DNA of 23,799 nt, taken from JABSSA01 sp039975755. GTDB taxonomy: Bacteria; Pseudomonadota; Alphaproteobacteria; Rhodobacterales; Rhodobacteraceae. Shown in pieces: positions 14,780-23,315 of this stretch. The position numbers and the translations under genes are program-made. The notes beneath the pieces are model-generated. The model ran no database searches and was not told where the DNA came from. It was given only the letters and a program-made list of their open reading frames with translations. Where the stretch lies: contig JBDWGM010000148.1 of assembly GCA_039975755.1 (NCBI GenBank), forward strand, positions 1-23,799, in the 5' to 3' direction. How positions within the stretch are numbered: position 1 is the first letter of the stretch; each line of letters begins with the position of its first letter.

Positions 14780-15964
14780 ATGGGCGTTGTTTGTCTTGCG
14801 TCCCAGGATTGGAATTCGCATTTGGGTGTTCCTCAGCAGATCATGGGGCGCGTTGTGGCCGAGGTGCCTGTTGTTTACATTGATCCGCCGCGTTCGATAA
14901 CCAGCCGTTTGCAGGGCTGGGAGTCCAAAGCCAATGATCCGGTGCTTCATATGGATGTGGCGCAATCGGTTGATGTGACCCGCTTGGCGGCACCTGCGCG
15001 CGCGTTGCCGGTTCATAATTTGCCAGTCCCAGTGTCGCGTTTGCTGCGGGGGATCAATGGTTTATCCATGCGCAATTGGTTCCGGTCTGTTTTGGCGGAA
15101 CAGGGTGAAAAACAGCCTCTGTATTGGGTGTTTGAACCGGCCTCGATCCAGCATCTGCCGCATTTGCCCAAGGGTCCTGTGATCTATGATTGCATCGACT
15201 ACTGGGCGGGATATTTCCCCGAAGGGTCGCGGCGGCACACCGTGATCAACCAGATGGACCAAGCCATGGCAGAGCGGGCGGATATCGTCTTTGCGGGGTC
15301 GGATATGGTGTTCGAACGTCACAAAGCGTTTAACGCGCAGACCCATTTGGTGCGGCACGCGGCGGATTTTGGTCATTTCAATACCGCCGCGTCAGACAGC
15401 GCCCAGGTGCACAGTGGGCTGCAGCATCTGAATGATAAGAAGGTCATCGGTTTGTGTGGCATCTTGGATAAGCGCGTGGATGTTGCCAGCATGTCAGCGA
15501 TTGCGGCACGCAGGCCGGATTGGCATTTGGTCTTTGTCGGGCCTGTGCAGGACAATTTGGATGTCAGTGCGTTTGACGGGCTAACGAATGTCACGCTGAC
15601 CGGGATGGCGGATGTGTCCGAATTGCCGCTTTACATCAAAGGGTTTGATGTCTGTTTGATCCCATACCTGATCGATGAATTTGTACGCGGGATTTATCCG
15701 TTAAAGCTGCACGAGTATCTGGCGACGGGCAAACCTGTGGTCGCAACATCGATCCCTGCCGTCATGCCGCATTCCGATCTGGTCTGGATCGGGGATGGTG
15801 CGAACAAGCTGGAACAAGCGATTGAAAAGGCTATCCAGGACAACGATCCGGACCGGGTGGCAGCGCGCATCGCTTTGGCGCGCGACAACAGTTGGGAAGG
15901 GCGGGTCGAAGACAAGCTGAACGTGATCCGTGAAAGGGTTGGCGATGGCTGGGCGCAACATTGA
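14780..15964 (+). CDS. Glycosyltransferase (GT4/TuaH-like)
   Basis: The protein is 394 aa, with its ATG 3 nt after the previous stop. The N-terminus (VVCLASQDWNSHLGVPQQIMGR) resembles TuaH-type transferases that begin with a CLSxxDW-like motif, and YDCIDYWAGYF plus the following segment match the same group. The C-terminal GT-B Rossmann half has a VGLCGILDKRVD start and the GT4-like donor-site segment FVRGIYPLKLHEYLATGKPVVAT (Glu in the EYLATGKPV motif). It transfers a nucleotide-activated sugar in the cytoplasm during polysaccharide assembly; sugar and acceptor are unknown. It overlaps the next gene by 20 nt. Confidence 0.87.
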   Translation: MGVVCLASQDWNSHLGVPQQIMGRVVAEVPVVYIDPPRSITSRLQGWESKANDPVLHMDVAQSVDVTRLAAPARALPVHNLPVPVSRLLRGINGLSMRNWFRSVLAEQGEKQPLYWVFEPASIQHLPHLPKGPVIYDCIDYWAGYFPEGSRRHTVINQMDQAMAERADIVFAGSDMVFERHKAFNAQTHLVRHAADFGHFNTAASDSAQVHSGLQHLNDKKVIGLCGILDKRVDVASMSAIAARRPDWHLVFVGPVQDNLDVSAFDGLTNVTLTGMADVSELPLYIKGFDVCLIPYLIDEFVRGIYPLKLHEYLATGKPVVATSIPAVMPHSDLVWIGDGANKLEQAIEKAIQDNDPDRVAARIALARDNSWEGRVEDKLNVIRERVGDGWAQH

Positions 15965-16883
15965 AACGGCTTTAATATTGGCCGCAGGGAATGGCACGCG
16001 TTTGGGTGATCTGGGCCGATCCATCCCCAAGGCGCTTTTGCCGGTGATCAACCGACCCCTATTGGTGCGTCATCTCGAAGTTTTGGCCGCACAGGGTGTG
16101 CGTGATGTGCATGTGGTGATTGGCCATTTGGGTCAAATGATAAAGGACGCGGTCGCGGCACACCCGATAGATGGATTGACGGTACATTTCCACGTTCAAG
16201 AGGAGCGATTGGGTTTGGGTCATGCGGTGCTGCAAGCAGAAGCTGCCTTGTCAGAAACGCCTTTTGTTTTGATCCTTGCTGATATCGCCTTTTCCCTGAT
16301 CAATCCGGATCAGTTGTTTCAACTGCCCAACGACGTGGCCGGGCGCATCGCGGTGAAAGAAGAACAAGAAGTGGCACCGATCCGGTTGAATTTCTCGGTC
16401 ATCCATGACGGGGCAGGGCGCATTTCCAAGGTCATCGAAAAACCCCAAGATCCGCCGAACATGTTGAAAGGCACCGGGCAATACAGTTTTGACCCAACCA
16501 TTTTTGAAGCGATCCGCAAGACGCCGCGATCGGCGTTGCGCAATGAATACGAATTGACCGACGCGATCCAGACGTTGATCGATATGGGTCGCCCGGTCGA
16601 GGTGGCGCAATCGATTGATTGGGATTTGAACCTGACTTTTCCTGCCGATGTTTTGGCCTGCAACTTACATTTTCGGCCAAACGCATCGGACAGCGAATGC
16701 GTCGCCACACAACTGCCAACAGGCAGCCGCGTCACAAACTGCATTATAGGGCCGGATGTTACGGCGGACGGGCCGGTTGATTTGTTAAACTGTGTCATCC
16801 TCGAAGGCGCGCATTTGGCCAGTGACACCTCCTTGCGCGACATGATCGTGGCCCCCTTCGGAAGCTGGAGACGTAACCAATGA
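15945..16883 (+). CDS. Sugar-phosphate nucleotidylyltransferase
   Basis: I use ATG 15945, with AAGGG upstream, giving 312 aa; a GTG at 15930 is less likely. The signature ALILAAGNGTRLG followed by PKALLPVINRPL is the nucleotide-binding G-x-G-T-R-L...PK motif of RmlA/GalU/GlmU-type enzymes. Asp in LILADIAF is the probable metal ligand, and EKPQDPP and NEYELTDAIQTL are further family motifs. The last 55 residues hint at a short left-handed beta-helix start (TNCIIGPDVTADGPVDLLNCVILEGA), as in bifunctional members. It makes an NDP-sugar for the neighbouring transferases. The base and sugar cannot be read. It overlaps the epimerase by 4 nt (ATGA). Confidence 0.88.
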   Translation: MAGRNIETALILAAGNGTRLGDLGRSIPKALLPVINRPLLVRHLEVLAAQGVRDVHVVIGHLGQMIKDAVAAHPIDGLTVHFHVQEERLGLGHAVLQAEAALSETPFVLILADIAFSLINPDQLFQLPNDVAGRIAVKEEQEVAPIRLNFSVIHDGAGRISKVIEKPQDPPNMLKGTGQYSFDPTIFEAIRKTPRSALRNEYELTDAIQTLIDMGRPVEVAQSIDWDLNLTFPADVLACNLHFRPNASDSECVATQLPTGSRVTNCIIGPDVTADGPVDLLNCVILEGAHLASDTSLRDMIVAPFGSWRRNQ

Positions 16884-17827
16884 CCAAATCAGAATTTTCG
16901 CATGCATTGGTCACCGGAGGGGCTGGGTTCATTGGATCGCATCTGGTGCAGGCCTTGCTGGACCAAGGTCTTGCTGTGACGGTTCTGGATGACCTGAGCG
17001 TTGGTCAAAGGGAGTCCGTTCCGCCCGGCGCGCGGCTCATCGAAGGTGACGTGCGAGATGTGTCGGCGTTGCGCGATGCGTTGGCGGGCGTTGATGTGGT
17101 GTTTCATCTTGCGGCCAAAGTCAGCATTCGTGCGTCGGTTGAGACGTTCAAGAATGATGCGGATGTAAATCTGATGGGGACGTTGGCCTTAGTCGAAGCC
17201 CTTGAGGGCCAAAGTGTCCGTCGCATTGTCATGGCGTCGTCGATGGCGGTCTATCCGGATTTGCCAAACCCTGATCCGATTGGCGAAGACCACGCGCTTG
17301 GGCCGTTGTCGCCTTATGGGACTGGTAAGATGGCGGCGGAACGGTATTTGTTGCAAATGGGCGAAGCCATGGGCGTGGAAATCGTCCCCTTGCGCTTTTT
17401 CAATGTGTACGGGCCGGGCCAGTCCTATACGCCCTATGTTGGCGTGATCACGATCTTTGCCACAAAGCTGTTGCAGGGCGAAACGCCTGTTATCTTTGGC
17501 GACGGCGAACAGGTGCGTGATTTTGTGCATGTCAGTGACATTGTGCAGGGCCTCGTCAATGCGATGCATAAAGGCCAAGCGGGTCGGGTTTACAATATCG
17601 GTTCAGGGCAGGGGCGCAGTGTGAACGATGTGGCGCGCGTTCTTTGCGCAGCACTTGCCCCCAATATTACCCCAACATATGCAGAACTGCACCGCGTTGA
17701 AACGCGCAATTCCGTGGCGGATATTCGACGTGCACGAGCCGAGCTGAATTATGAACCCAAAGCGATATTCGAACGCGACATTGGGCCGGTTCTGGTTGGG
17801 ATCAAAGCGAAACTTTCGTCTGATTAG
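16880..17827 (+). CDS. NAD-dependent sugar-nucleotide epimerase/dehydratase (extended SDR)
   Basis: The protein is 315 aa. TGGAGFIGSHL near the N-terminus is the NAD-binding glycine motif, with DDLSVGQ following as the ribose-binding acidic turn. The active site has ASSMAVY with the catalytic Ser, and the YxxxK motif in SPYGTGKMAAERY. Then come PLRFFNVYGPGQ and DGEQVRDFVHVSD, the usual sugar-binding segments of UDP-glucose 4-epimerase-like enzymes. It probably epimerises or dehydrates the NDP-sugar made by the preceding gene. It ends the plus-strand operon, converging after 9 bp on the minus-strand glycosyltransferase. The specific reaction is not assignable. Confidence 0.9.
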   Translation: MTKSEFSHALVTGGAGFIGSHLVQALLDQGLAVTVLDDLSVGQRESVPPGARLIEGDVRDVSALRDALAGVDVVFHLAAKVSIRASVETFKNDADVNLMGTLALVEALEGQSVRRIVMASSMAVYPDLPNPDPIGEDHALGPLSPYGTGKMAAERYLLQMGEAMGVEIVPLRFFNVYGPGQSYTPYVGVITIFATKLLQGETPVIFGDGEQVRDFVHVSDIVQGLVNAMHKGQAGRVYNIGSGQGRSVNDVARVLCAALAPNITPTYAELHRVETRNSVADIRRARAELNYEPKAIFERDIGPVLVGIKAKLSSD

Positions 17828-17836
17828 GCACAGGGG

Positions 17837-18949
17837 CTAACGATTTAGCGCGGCGTCATAGATGCGCGCAGTTTCCGATACAAAATGTTCCATGGAATGC
17901 GCGGCATGCACATGGGCGTGGCCGTTTCTGGCCATGATGGGCAACTGGTCGGGATGGTGTAGGGCGTTGCGAATGGCGTCTTCCAAAGCTTGCGGATTGG
18001 CGCGCGGCACGATCCAGCCTGACCCGCTGTCGCCCACCACATTTGGATGGGCACCGACATCCGTTGTCAGAACGGGCAGGCCGTGGGCCATCGCCTCGAG
18101 CACGCCGATCGACAGGCTTTCGCGGATCGAGGCAAGGGCAAAGATATCTGCGCGTTGAAAGAACCCCGCGGCGTCTTCGACAAACCCATGCACGGTGACA
18201 TTGGGGACCGGATCCGCCAGGGCGGTGATCTGGTCTGACATTGGCCCGGTGCCTAATATATCAAGATGGACGGGCAAGTCGGTCAGGCGACTCATGGCAT
18301 TTATCAAATGAGCGTGGCCTTTTTCTTCGGACAGGCGCGCAACACATAACAGGCGTAAGGGGTCGTTCGTGCTGCGGGCGCGGGCCAATGGTTCGGGTGC
18401 GCGGGGCGTGATCGCTTGCACATCGATTGCGTTCATCAACATGGTCACGTGATTGTCGGGGAGGGCGGGCACATTCTGGCGCACGTAATCCGAGCTGACG
18501 ATGGTGTGGTCGATGCGCGTCAAAAGACGACGCATCAAGGTGTTCCATTGGCGTTGTCGTTTGGTTTGATCCACGATCCCATGGAGCGAAGCCACCCGCG
18601 CAGGTCCAGTCCGTGCGAACAAAGGGGCACTGACGAGGTGGGACGGAATGTCGTGTGAATGGATCACCTGGGCCTTTGTCTGCGCACGCAGCGATTGAAA
18701 CGCGCGTATCGCAGCGGGCAACCCTTTGCCGCCGCGCCATTCCGCCATATGCAAGGGCACGTCTTGCGGCATGGTTTGTTCCAGCAATGAGGGGCCGTCA
18801 AACAACCCAAAGTCCAACATGAACACGCTGGGTGACCAACGGGTGCGGTCCAGCTTGTGCAGCAATTCTGCCACCAGCAAGTCAGGGCCAGCACGTCGGT
18901 CGAATTTGTGGATGACTTGAATGACTGGAGTCACAGGGATTAGAGTCAC
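17837..18949 (-). CDS. Glycosyltransferase family 4 protein
   Basis: The protein is 370 aa. The start ATG overlaps the stop of the export-protein gene by 4 nt (ATGA), so the two are translationally coupled. The N-terminal half has GPDLLVAELLHKLD, IHSHDIPSHLV and LHGIVDQTKRQRQW, typical of GT4 acceptor domains. The C-terminal half carries LLCVARLSEEKGHAHLI, VHGFVEDAAGFFQRADIFALAS and the donor-binding ESLSIGVLEAMAHGLPVL (EX7E-like motif with Glu residues). It adds a sugar to the lipid-linked repeat unit in the cytoplasm. Substrates are unknown. It ends 9 bp from the convergent epimerase stop. Confidence 0.92.
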   Translation of the reverse strand: MTLIPVTPVIQVIHKFDRRAGPDLLVAELLHKLDRTRWSPSVFMLDFGLFDGPSLLEQTMPQDVPLHMAEWRGGKGLPAAIRAFQSLRAQTKAQVIHSHDIPSHLVSAPLFARTGPARVASLHGIVDQTKRQRQWNTLMRRLLTRIDHTIVSSDYVRQNVPALPDNHVTMLMNAIDVQAITPRAPEPLARARSTNDPLRLLCVARLSEEKGHAHLINAMSRLTDLPVHLDILGTGPMSDQITALADPVPNVTVHGFVEDAAGFFQRADIFALASIRESLSIGVLEAMAHGLPVLTTDVGAHPNVVGDSGSGWIVPRANPQALEDAIRNALHHPDQLPIMARNGHAHVHAAHSMEHFVSETARIYDAALNR

Positions 18950-20181
18950 TGGGTTTGCCGGTCGCAGGTCCCGTCTGCCGTTTTTTCCACCAAGCGTACA
19001 AAGTCGCCCGGTTGGATGCCAAATGTTTGATCTGCCGGCAAAATATCAAGCCCAGTTTGCGATGTCCGCCACACTTCGATACCGCAGTTTTCGCCATCTC
19101 GACTGGGCAATCCGCCGATATCGTCCAGTGTTGCGCGAGAGGCCTGAACGGTACGGCGCAGGGCCGTGACATCGGCATCAGCCAATGACAGTTCCAACAG
19201 GTTCTGAAGCCGACGGCTGCCTTCGATCAATTGGCGGTCGCCGTCAAAAGCGCGCAGGCTGCTTTCGGCGCTAAAGCGTCGTGACAAGGTGGCACTGATT
19301 TCGCCATTGGTTGATGCGACAAGGCGTTGCAGCTCCAGAATGCGTGACCGTGGGATGATGCCACGTTCGCTGGGGTCTTCTAGGATTTTCAATTCGTTCG
19401 CGCTGATCTGAAGGAGATCGTTCAAAGCTTCGAGCTGCGATTGAAGGGCGTCTACTTCGCCTTGTGCGGTTTCTGCGCGACGTTCCAACACAGTGCGTTG
19501 AATGCCGTCCACATCGGTTTGGATGTTGGCAATAGCGGATTGAACCTGTGCACGAAATGCGGTGTCTTCTGAGCCTATCAAATCGCTAAGCTTGTCTTCG
19601 GTTGCATCTGGGTCTGGGCTAAGCCCGAGTTCCTTCAGCAAGCGATTGCGCCGGGACAAAGCGCCGGCCAATTGGTCCTCGGCGATACGTAGGCTGGCAT
19701 ATTCGCGGCCCGTTTCCAAAGCAATGATAGGTTCTTCCGAGTTTAAGCCCCGCGTGCCTCCTGCCATCGCAACCGCGTGTGCAACGCGCAGGCCCGGGCG
19801 AAATGGATAGCTGCCGGGCTGCCGCACGCGTCCGCCCACATAGATGGGGCGGAATTCAGCGACTGATAACGCAAAGGTCCGCGCATTCAGGCTAAACGTC
19901 TCGCGCATCAGTCCGTCGAGTTCCAAGGCGACTTCGCCAACGGTGCGACCGGTCGCCATCACGCTGCCGATGCCGGGAAAGAAAAGATCGCCTTCCACAC
20001 CGATAACATATTCACCATCCAAGGAATCGCGGCCTTGAAAACGCATGTTCAAAACATCGCCGGGTCCCAGATAAACTGGGTCGGGTGCTTGTGCCAAAGT
20101 CATGCGTGGCGTTAGGTGTATTGCAGAGAATGCAAGCGTTAGTGTCAAAATTATAGGTGAAAACAGGCGCAAGGAAATCAT
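18946..20181 (-). CDS. Polysaccharide export protein (Wza/ExoF-like)
   Basis: I start at ATG 20181 (411 aa) rather than the in-frame TTG at 20208. A signal peptide of about 37 residues ends near LAQA; there is no lipobox Cys. The polysaccharide export domain follows (YLGPGDVLNMRFQG to about residue 110), then an SLBB-like segment (IYVGGRVRQPGSYPFRPGLRVAHAVAMAGG). The long central region is coiled coil (about 165-330, with RRAETAQGEVDALQSQLEAL), and the tail ends in IQPGDFVRLVE. This order fits ExoF-type periplasmic/outer-membrane export proteins more than short Wza. It should form part of the channel or periplasmic bridge for the exopolysaccharide. It is divergent from the polymerase gene. 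Confidence 0.88.
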   Translation of the reverse strand: MISLRLFSPIILTLTLAFSAIHLTPRMTLAQAPDPVYLGPGDVLNMRFQGRDSLDGEYVIGVEGDLFFPGIGSVMATGRTVGEVALELDGLMRETFSLNARTFALSVAEFRPIYVGGRVRQPGSYPFRPGLRVAHAVAMAGGTRGLNSEEPIIALETGREYASLRIAEDQLAGALSRRNRLLKELGLSPDPDATEDKLSDLIGSEDTAFRAQVQSAIANIQTDVDGIQRTVLERRAETAQGEVDALQSQLEALNDLLQISANELKILEDPSERGIIPRSRILELQRLVASTNGEISATLSRRFSAESSLRAFDGDRQLIEGSRRLQNLLELSLADADVTALRRTVQASRATLDDIGGLPSRDGENCGIEVWRTSQTGLDILPADQTFGIQPGDFVRLVEKTADGTCDRQTQ

Positions 20182-20192
20182 AAGACAGCGGC

Positions 20193-20202
20193 CCTTTCGA
20201 AA
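20193..20202. promoter_or_regulatory. Palindrome CTTTCGAAAG in the divergent intergenic region
   Basis: A perfect 10-bp palindrome lies in the 96-bp gap between the export-protein gene (start 20181) and the polymerase gene (start 20278). It lies close to the minus-strand start and overlaps its purine-rich leader. It could be a regulator site but matches no consensus I know. Confidence 0.3.
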
Positions 20203-20277
20203 GATCAACGTTCAATTTATACTAGAAAAATCATTATCGTATGTCGAATCAGATACTAAACCTTTTTCAGGCTCGCA

Positions 20278-21717
20278 ATGGCCACAGTTAGAATAATGTT
20301 TGCTGGGCTTGGTTTCGGAGTCCTTGGTGCAATGCTGGGCATAATCGTGCTGGCGGTGTCACTTATTGTGCATCCGTTGGCGGCAGTTGTCATGCTGGCT
20401 GGCCTCCCTGTTTTGTATTTCTTCCTGCGGTTTCCTGCCTGGGGCGTTGCCTTGACGATTGCGGCGATTCCGCTGGAAGGGTTGGGACGATTTACAGCGT
20501 CTGACGCGGCGGTCATCGTGTCCGTTGCAAAGCTGTTCGGGTTGATGGCGGCGTTGGCTTTGACCGTAAACCTGACCCTTGGGCGGGTGCGGGCGCCGTG
20601 GCATCCGGAAGTCGCTTGCCTGATTATCTTCTGCTTGGTTGGCGTGATTACGATGGGGTACACAACCGATCTGGACAATGGATTGCCGCGCGTTGTCAGC
20701 TTTATCACTACCGGTGTGTTCTTCTATGTCATCATCGCCGCAATCCGAGATATCGACGATATCCGGCTTATCCTGATCGGATTGCTGATCGCGACAGCGG
20801 CTGTTGGTGTGTTTGCGATTGCGCAGCGGGTTTTGCCCGGCTTTGCGATTTTGAATACGGATGACACAGCTGTCGATGCGATTGGTGTTCAGGTGGATTT
20901 ATCCGAGCAATCCACGTTGGGCGGAGAGATCCGCAGGTCAGGTGGCACCAGCGGCAGCCCGCATGTTTACGCGGCCAATCTGTTGGTTGCGATACCGCTG
21001 TACTTTTATTTCATGCGCACCAGCACGGATTGGCGATGGCGCATGCTCGCGTTCGGCGGATTGATGCTGGCCGTGGCCAATCTGCTTTTGACTCATACCC
21101 GATCCGGTGTGATCACGTGCTTGCCCATCTTTGGCCTGATGTTGTGGCGGGGGTTGATCACCATCAATGCGCGGGGTGTCTTGATGGGGGTTTTGGCGGC
21201 GGTGGTCATGTTCAGTTTCCTTCCCGAAAGTGTCACCGTGCGCTTGTTGGATTTGGAGCGGTATTCGGTGGACGGTGCCGCGACCTTGTCGACGCGGTTT
21301 GATTATTGGCGAGCCGGTGCAGAGATGCTGCGCGAGAACTGGCTTTTTGGTATGGGAATGGGGAATTTTTCCGATTTAGCGCATTATGAGCCGTCTGTAA
21401 CGCTGGGCCATGCCTTCATGCATAACATATATTTGCAGCTGTTCAATGAGGTCGGGATTTTTGGATTTGGTGCCCTGATGACCTTTCTTGCGCTGACCCT
21501 GTACAGGTCCGAAATGTCCTATCGAAATGCGCGTCGCCGAGGCGATACAAACAGGGTGTTGATGGCCGTCGCTTTGCAAGCAAGTTTTCTGTCCGGGCTC
21601 GTTTTAGGGGGCACGATGGACTACCTACATTTCGCAGTTAAGGATTGGTGGTTTATTGTTGCATCAATTTTGGCGATGCACGTAATTTCGGCAAAAACCG
21701 ATCCGAATCACAAATAA
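20278..21717 (+). CDS. O-antigen ligase/polymerase family membrane protein (Wzy-like)
   Basis: The protein is 479 aa, with about 10-12 transmembrane segments distributed over the length. A large periplasmic loop (about 185-225) contains the hallmark RRSGGTSGSPHVYAANLLV segment, and a second hydrophilic part (about 320-385) leads to the Wzy_C-type motif GMGMGNFSDLAHYEPSVTLGHAFMHNIYLQLFNEVGIFG. This HN-x-YLQ-x-x-x-E-x-G pattern is characteristic of the O-antigen ligase/polymerase superfamily. It should polymerise or ligate lipid-linked repeat units at the periplasmic face of the inner membrane. It is divergent from the export gene and followed by the VPLPA-CTERM gene. Confidence 0.9.
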   Translation: MATVRIMFAGLGFGVLGAMLGIIVLAVSLIVHPLAAVVMLAGLPVLYFFLRFPAWGVALTIAAIPLEGLGRFTASDAAVIVSVAKLFGLMAALALTVNLTLGRVRAPWHPEVACLIIFCLVGVITMGYTTDLDNGLPRVVSFITTGVFFYVIIAAIRDIDDIRLILIGLLIATAAVGVFAIAQRVLPGFAILNTDDTAVDAIGVQVDLSEQSTLGGEIRRSGGTSGSPHVYAANLLVAIPLYFYFMRTSTDWRWRMLAFGGLMLAVANLLLTHTRSGVITCLPIFGLMLWRGLITINARGVLMGVLAAVVMFSFLPESVTVRLLDLERYSVDGAATLSTRFDYWRAGAEMLRENWLFGMGMGNFSDLAHYEPSVTLGHAFMHNIYLQLFNEVGIFGFGALMTFLALTLYRSEMSYRNARRRGDTNRVLMAVALQASFLSGLVLGGTMDYLHFAVKDWWFIVASILAMHVISAKTDPNHK

Positions 21718-21871
21718 TGCTACTTAAGGTTGATCTCTGTCGATTTGTCAGAGCAGACTTGTTGATAATGGCGAGTGATTCGGGTATTGTTCACCACATT
21801 GTGATAGTTCTTTTGTTTTCGATTTCTTGGTAATTTCTGCCGCTTCTGCGCGGTTAATCTTAAGGTACACC

Positions 21872-22495
21872 ATGAATAGATTATTCACTTTTTTACTAAC
21901 TCTCGTCGCCTGTTTTTCTCTTTCAAATGTGTCAAACGCGACAACCGTAACTTTGGTTGCAAGCGACTCTCAGGCGTTTGTTGCGGGCGCTGATCTCAAC
22001 GGGGATTTGTCTGACGGTTTTGAAGGTGTCGAGGTCGGGATAACCGGCATTATCGACTCCGAGGCAAACGCGCCAGGTGCCAGCCCGTTGGGCGCGGCGT
22101 TGAACTGGTCGTTTATTTTTGATCCGATTGCCAATGCAATCATTTCGGGCACCTATTCGATCACCAACTATCTGAACGGGTCGATCACTGCAGGTTCGGT
22201 GTCGTTTCCAGCCACTCCGCCAGCGCCATTGCTGTCAGTGACGTCTGACAGTCATTTCGCATTGTCCTTTGACCCGGCGATTATCGATGGCGATCTTTCG
22301 TTTGGCCTAGCTTTCCCGAACGGAGACGTGAGCAACATCACCTCTTTGACAGCAGGAATTGCGGCGTCACCCATTTCAGTGACGACAGCAATTGTGTTCG
22401 ACATTAACCCGGTTCCATTGCCCGCAGGTGGCCTATTGCTGCTTGGCGGTTTGGGGGCATTCGCTGGACTTCGAAGGCTTAAACGGCGCGCCTAA
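21872..22495 (+). CDS. VPLPA-CTERM sorting domain protein (exosortase substrate)
   Basis: I take ATG 21872 (after TTAAGG) over an in-frame ATG at 21827, because it starts a clean signal peptide; the protein is 207 aa. The signal peptide is residues 1-23 (cleavage near SNA), though the LVAC at 11-14 could also be read as a lipobox. The middle (24-178) is an acidic, Gly/Ser/Ala/Thr-rich beta domain of unknown function. Residues 181-207 form a textbook tripartite sorting tail: VPLPAGG, a hydrophobic helix (LLLLGGLGAFAGL) and basic RRLKRR. The VPLPA signal is the known substrate class of exosortase D; no exosortase lies in this window. The protein is probably surface- or matrix-associated and may work with the polysaccharide. 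Confidence 0.87.
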   Translation: MNRLFTFLLTLVACFSLSNVSNATTVTLVASDSQAFVAGADLNGDLSDGFEGVEVGITGIIDSEANAPGASPLGAALNWSFIFDPIANAIISGTYSITNYLNGSITAGSVSFPATPPAPLLSVTSDSHFALSFDPAIIDGDLSFGLAFPNGDVSNITSLTAGIAASPISVTTAIVFDINPVPLPAGGLLLLGGLGAFAGLRRLKRRA

Positions 22496-22511
22496 GGCTT
22501 TTCCTTAGGCG
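22489..22511 (+). terminator. Hairpin overlapping the VPLPA-CTERM stop codon
   Basis: The arms CGCCTAAGG / CCTTAGGCG form a perfect 9-bp stem around CTTTT. The TAA stop codon (22493-22495) lies inside the left arm. No T-run follows. It may separate expression of this gene from the sugar transferase downstream. Confidence 0.6.
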
Positions 22512-22520
22512 ACCTCCAAA

Positions 22521-22534
22521 GGCGCGGCCGCGCC
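22521..22534. repeat. Perfect GC palindrome GGCGCGGCCGCGCC
   Basis: A 14-nt uninterrupted palindrome begins 9 nt after the VPLPA-CTERM terminator stem. Being loop-less, it is more plausible as a DNA element than an RNA hairpin. Confidence 0.4.
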
Positions 22535-22631
22535 AACTTCTGAAAACTGATCCGACTGGGCGCTTAGCCCAACCCTGACGCGTGCGTATGCCATTATTCC
22601 GGGTGCGCCCGAATTCTTTGGAGTTACAAAA

Positions 22632-23315
22632 GTGACGTTTCAAAATCAGACGTTTTCAACGAGTACTCGAATCGAAGAACCCTTTGTGCCAGCGTATCAC
22701 ACCCGTTGGTATTCCTATGCCCTGCGCCGACTGGTTGAGATTCCGGTGGCCCTATGTGGGTTAATCGTCGCAATGCCGATTATGGTGGCGGTTGCTCTGT
22801 GGATCCGCCTTGGATCGCCGGGGCCTGTCCTGTTCTTTCAGGACCGTGTCGGCAAAGGGGGTAAGACGTTTAAATTCGTCAAGTTCCGGACGATGTATGT
22901 CGACGCCAAAGACCGGTTCCCCGAGCTTTATTCCTATACCTATGCACCGGGTGAGGATTTTAAATTCAAGATCACGGATGACCCGCGCGTGACGCCGCAG
23001 GGTGACATCCTGCGCAAACTGACCTTGGACGAATTGCCAAATTTCTGGAATGTGCTGACGGGTGACATGGCCTTGATCGGGCCTCGCCCCGAAGTGCCAG
23101 GCATGCTGAAGAATTACAGCCCCGAAGCGTTGCGGAAATTTTCGATCCGACCGGGTGTGACGGGTTTGGCCCAAATCCGGGGCAGGGGCGATTTGACCTT
23201 TGCGGATACGGTCAAATTTGATCTGGAATATGTCGATACCTATTCCGCTTGGCTGGATGTCAGAATTTTCTTTGCGACGATCAATGCGGTTGTCCTAAGA
23301 CGGGGGGCATTCTGA
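22632..23315 (+). CDS. Polyprenyl-phosphate sugar-1-phosphate transferase (initiating enzyme)
   Basis: The protein is 227 aa, starting with GTG at 22632 after GGAG. One membrane segment (about 33-60) is followed by the cytoplasmic catalytic domain of the bacterial sugar transferase family: KFRTM (84-88), ITDDPRVTPQGDILRK (114-129), LDELPNFWNVL (132-142), the GPRPE signature (150-154) and the C-terminal RPGVTGLAQIRGR. It transfers a sugar-1-phosphate from a nucleotide sugar to undecaprenyl phosphate, the first step of repeat-unit synthesis. It is the short PglC/ExoY-like form, without the extra N-terminal helices of WbaP. Its TGA overlaps the next ATG (TGATG). Confidence 0.93.
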   Translation: MTFQNQTFSTSTRIEEPFVPAYHTRWYSYALRRLVEIPVALCGLIVAMPIMVAVALWIRLGSPGPVLFFQDRVGKGGKTFKFVKFRTMYVDAKDRFPELYSYTYAPGEDFKFKITDDPRVTPQGDILRKLTLDELPNFWNVLTGDMALIGPRPEVPGMLKNYSPEALRKFSIRPGVTGLAQIRGRGDLTFADTVKFDLEYVDTYSAWLDVRIFFATINAVVLRRGAF

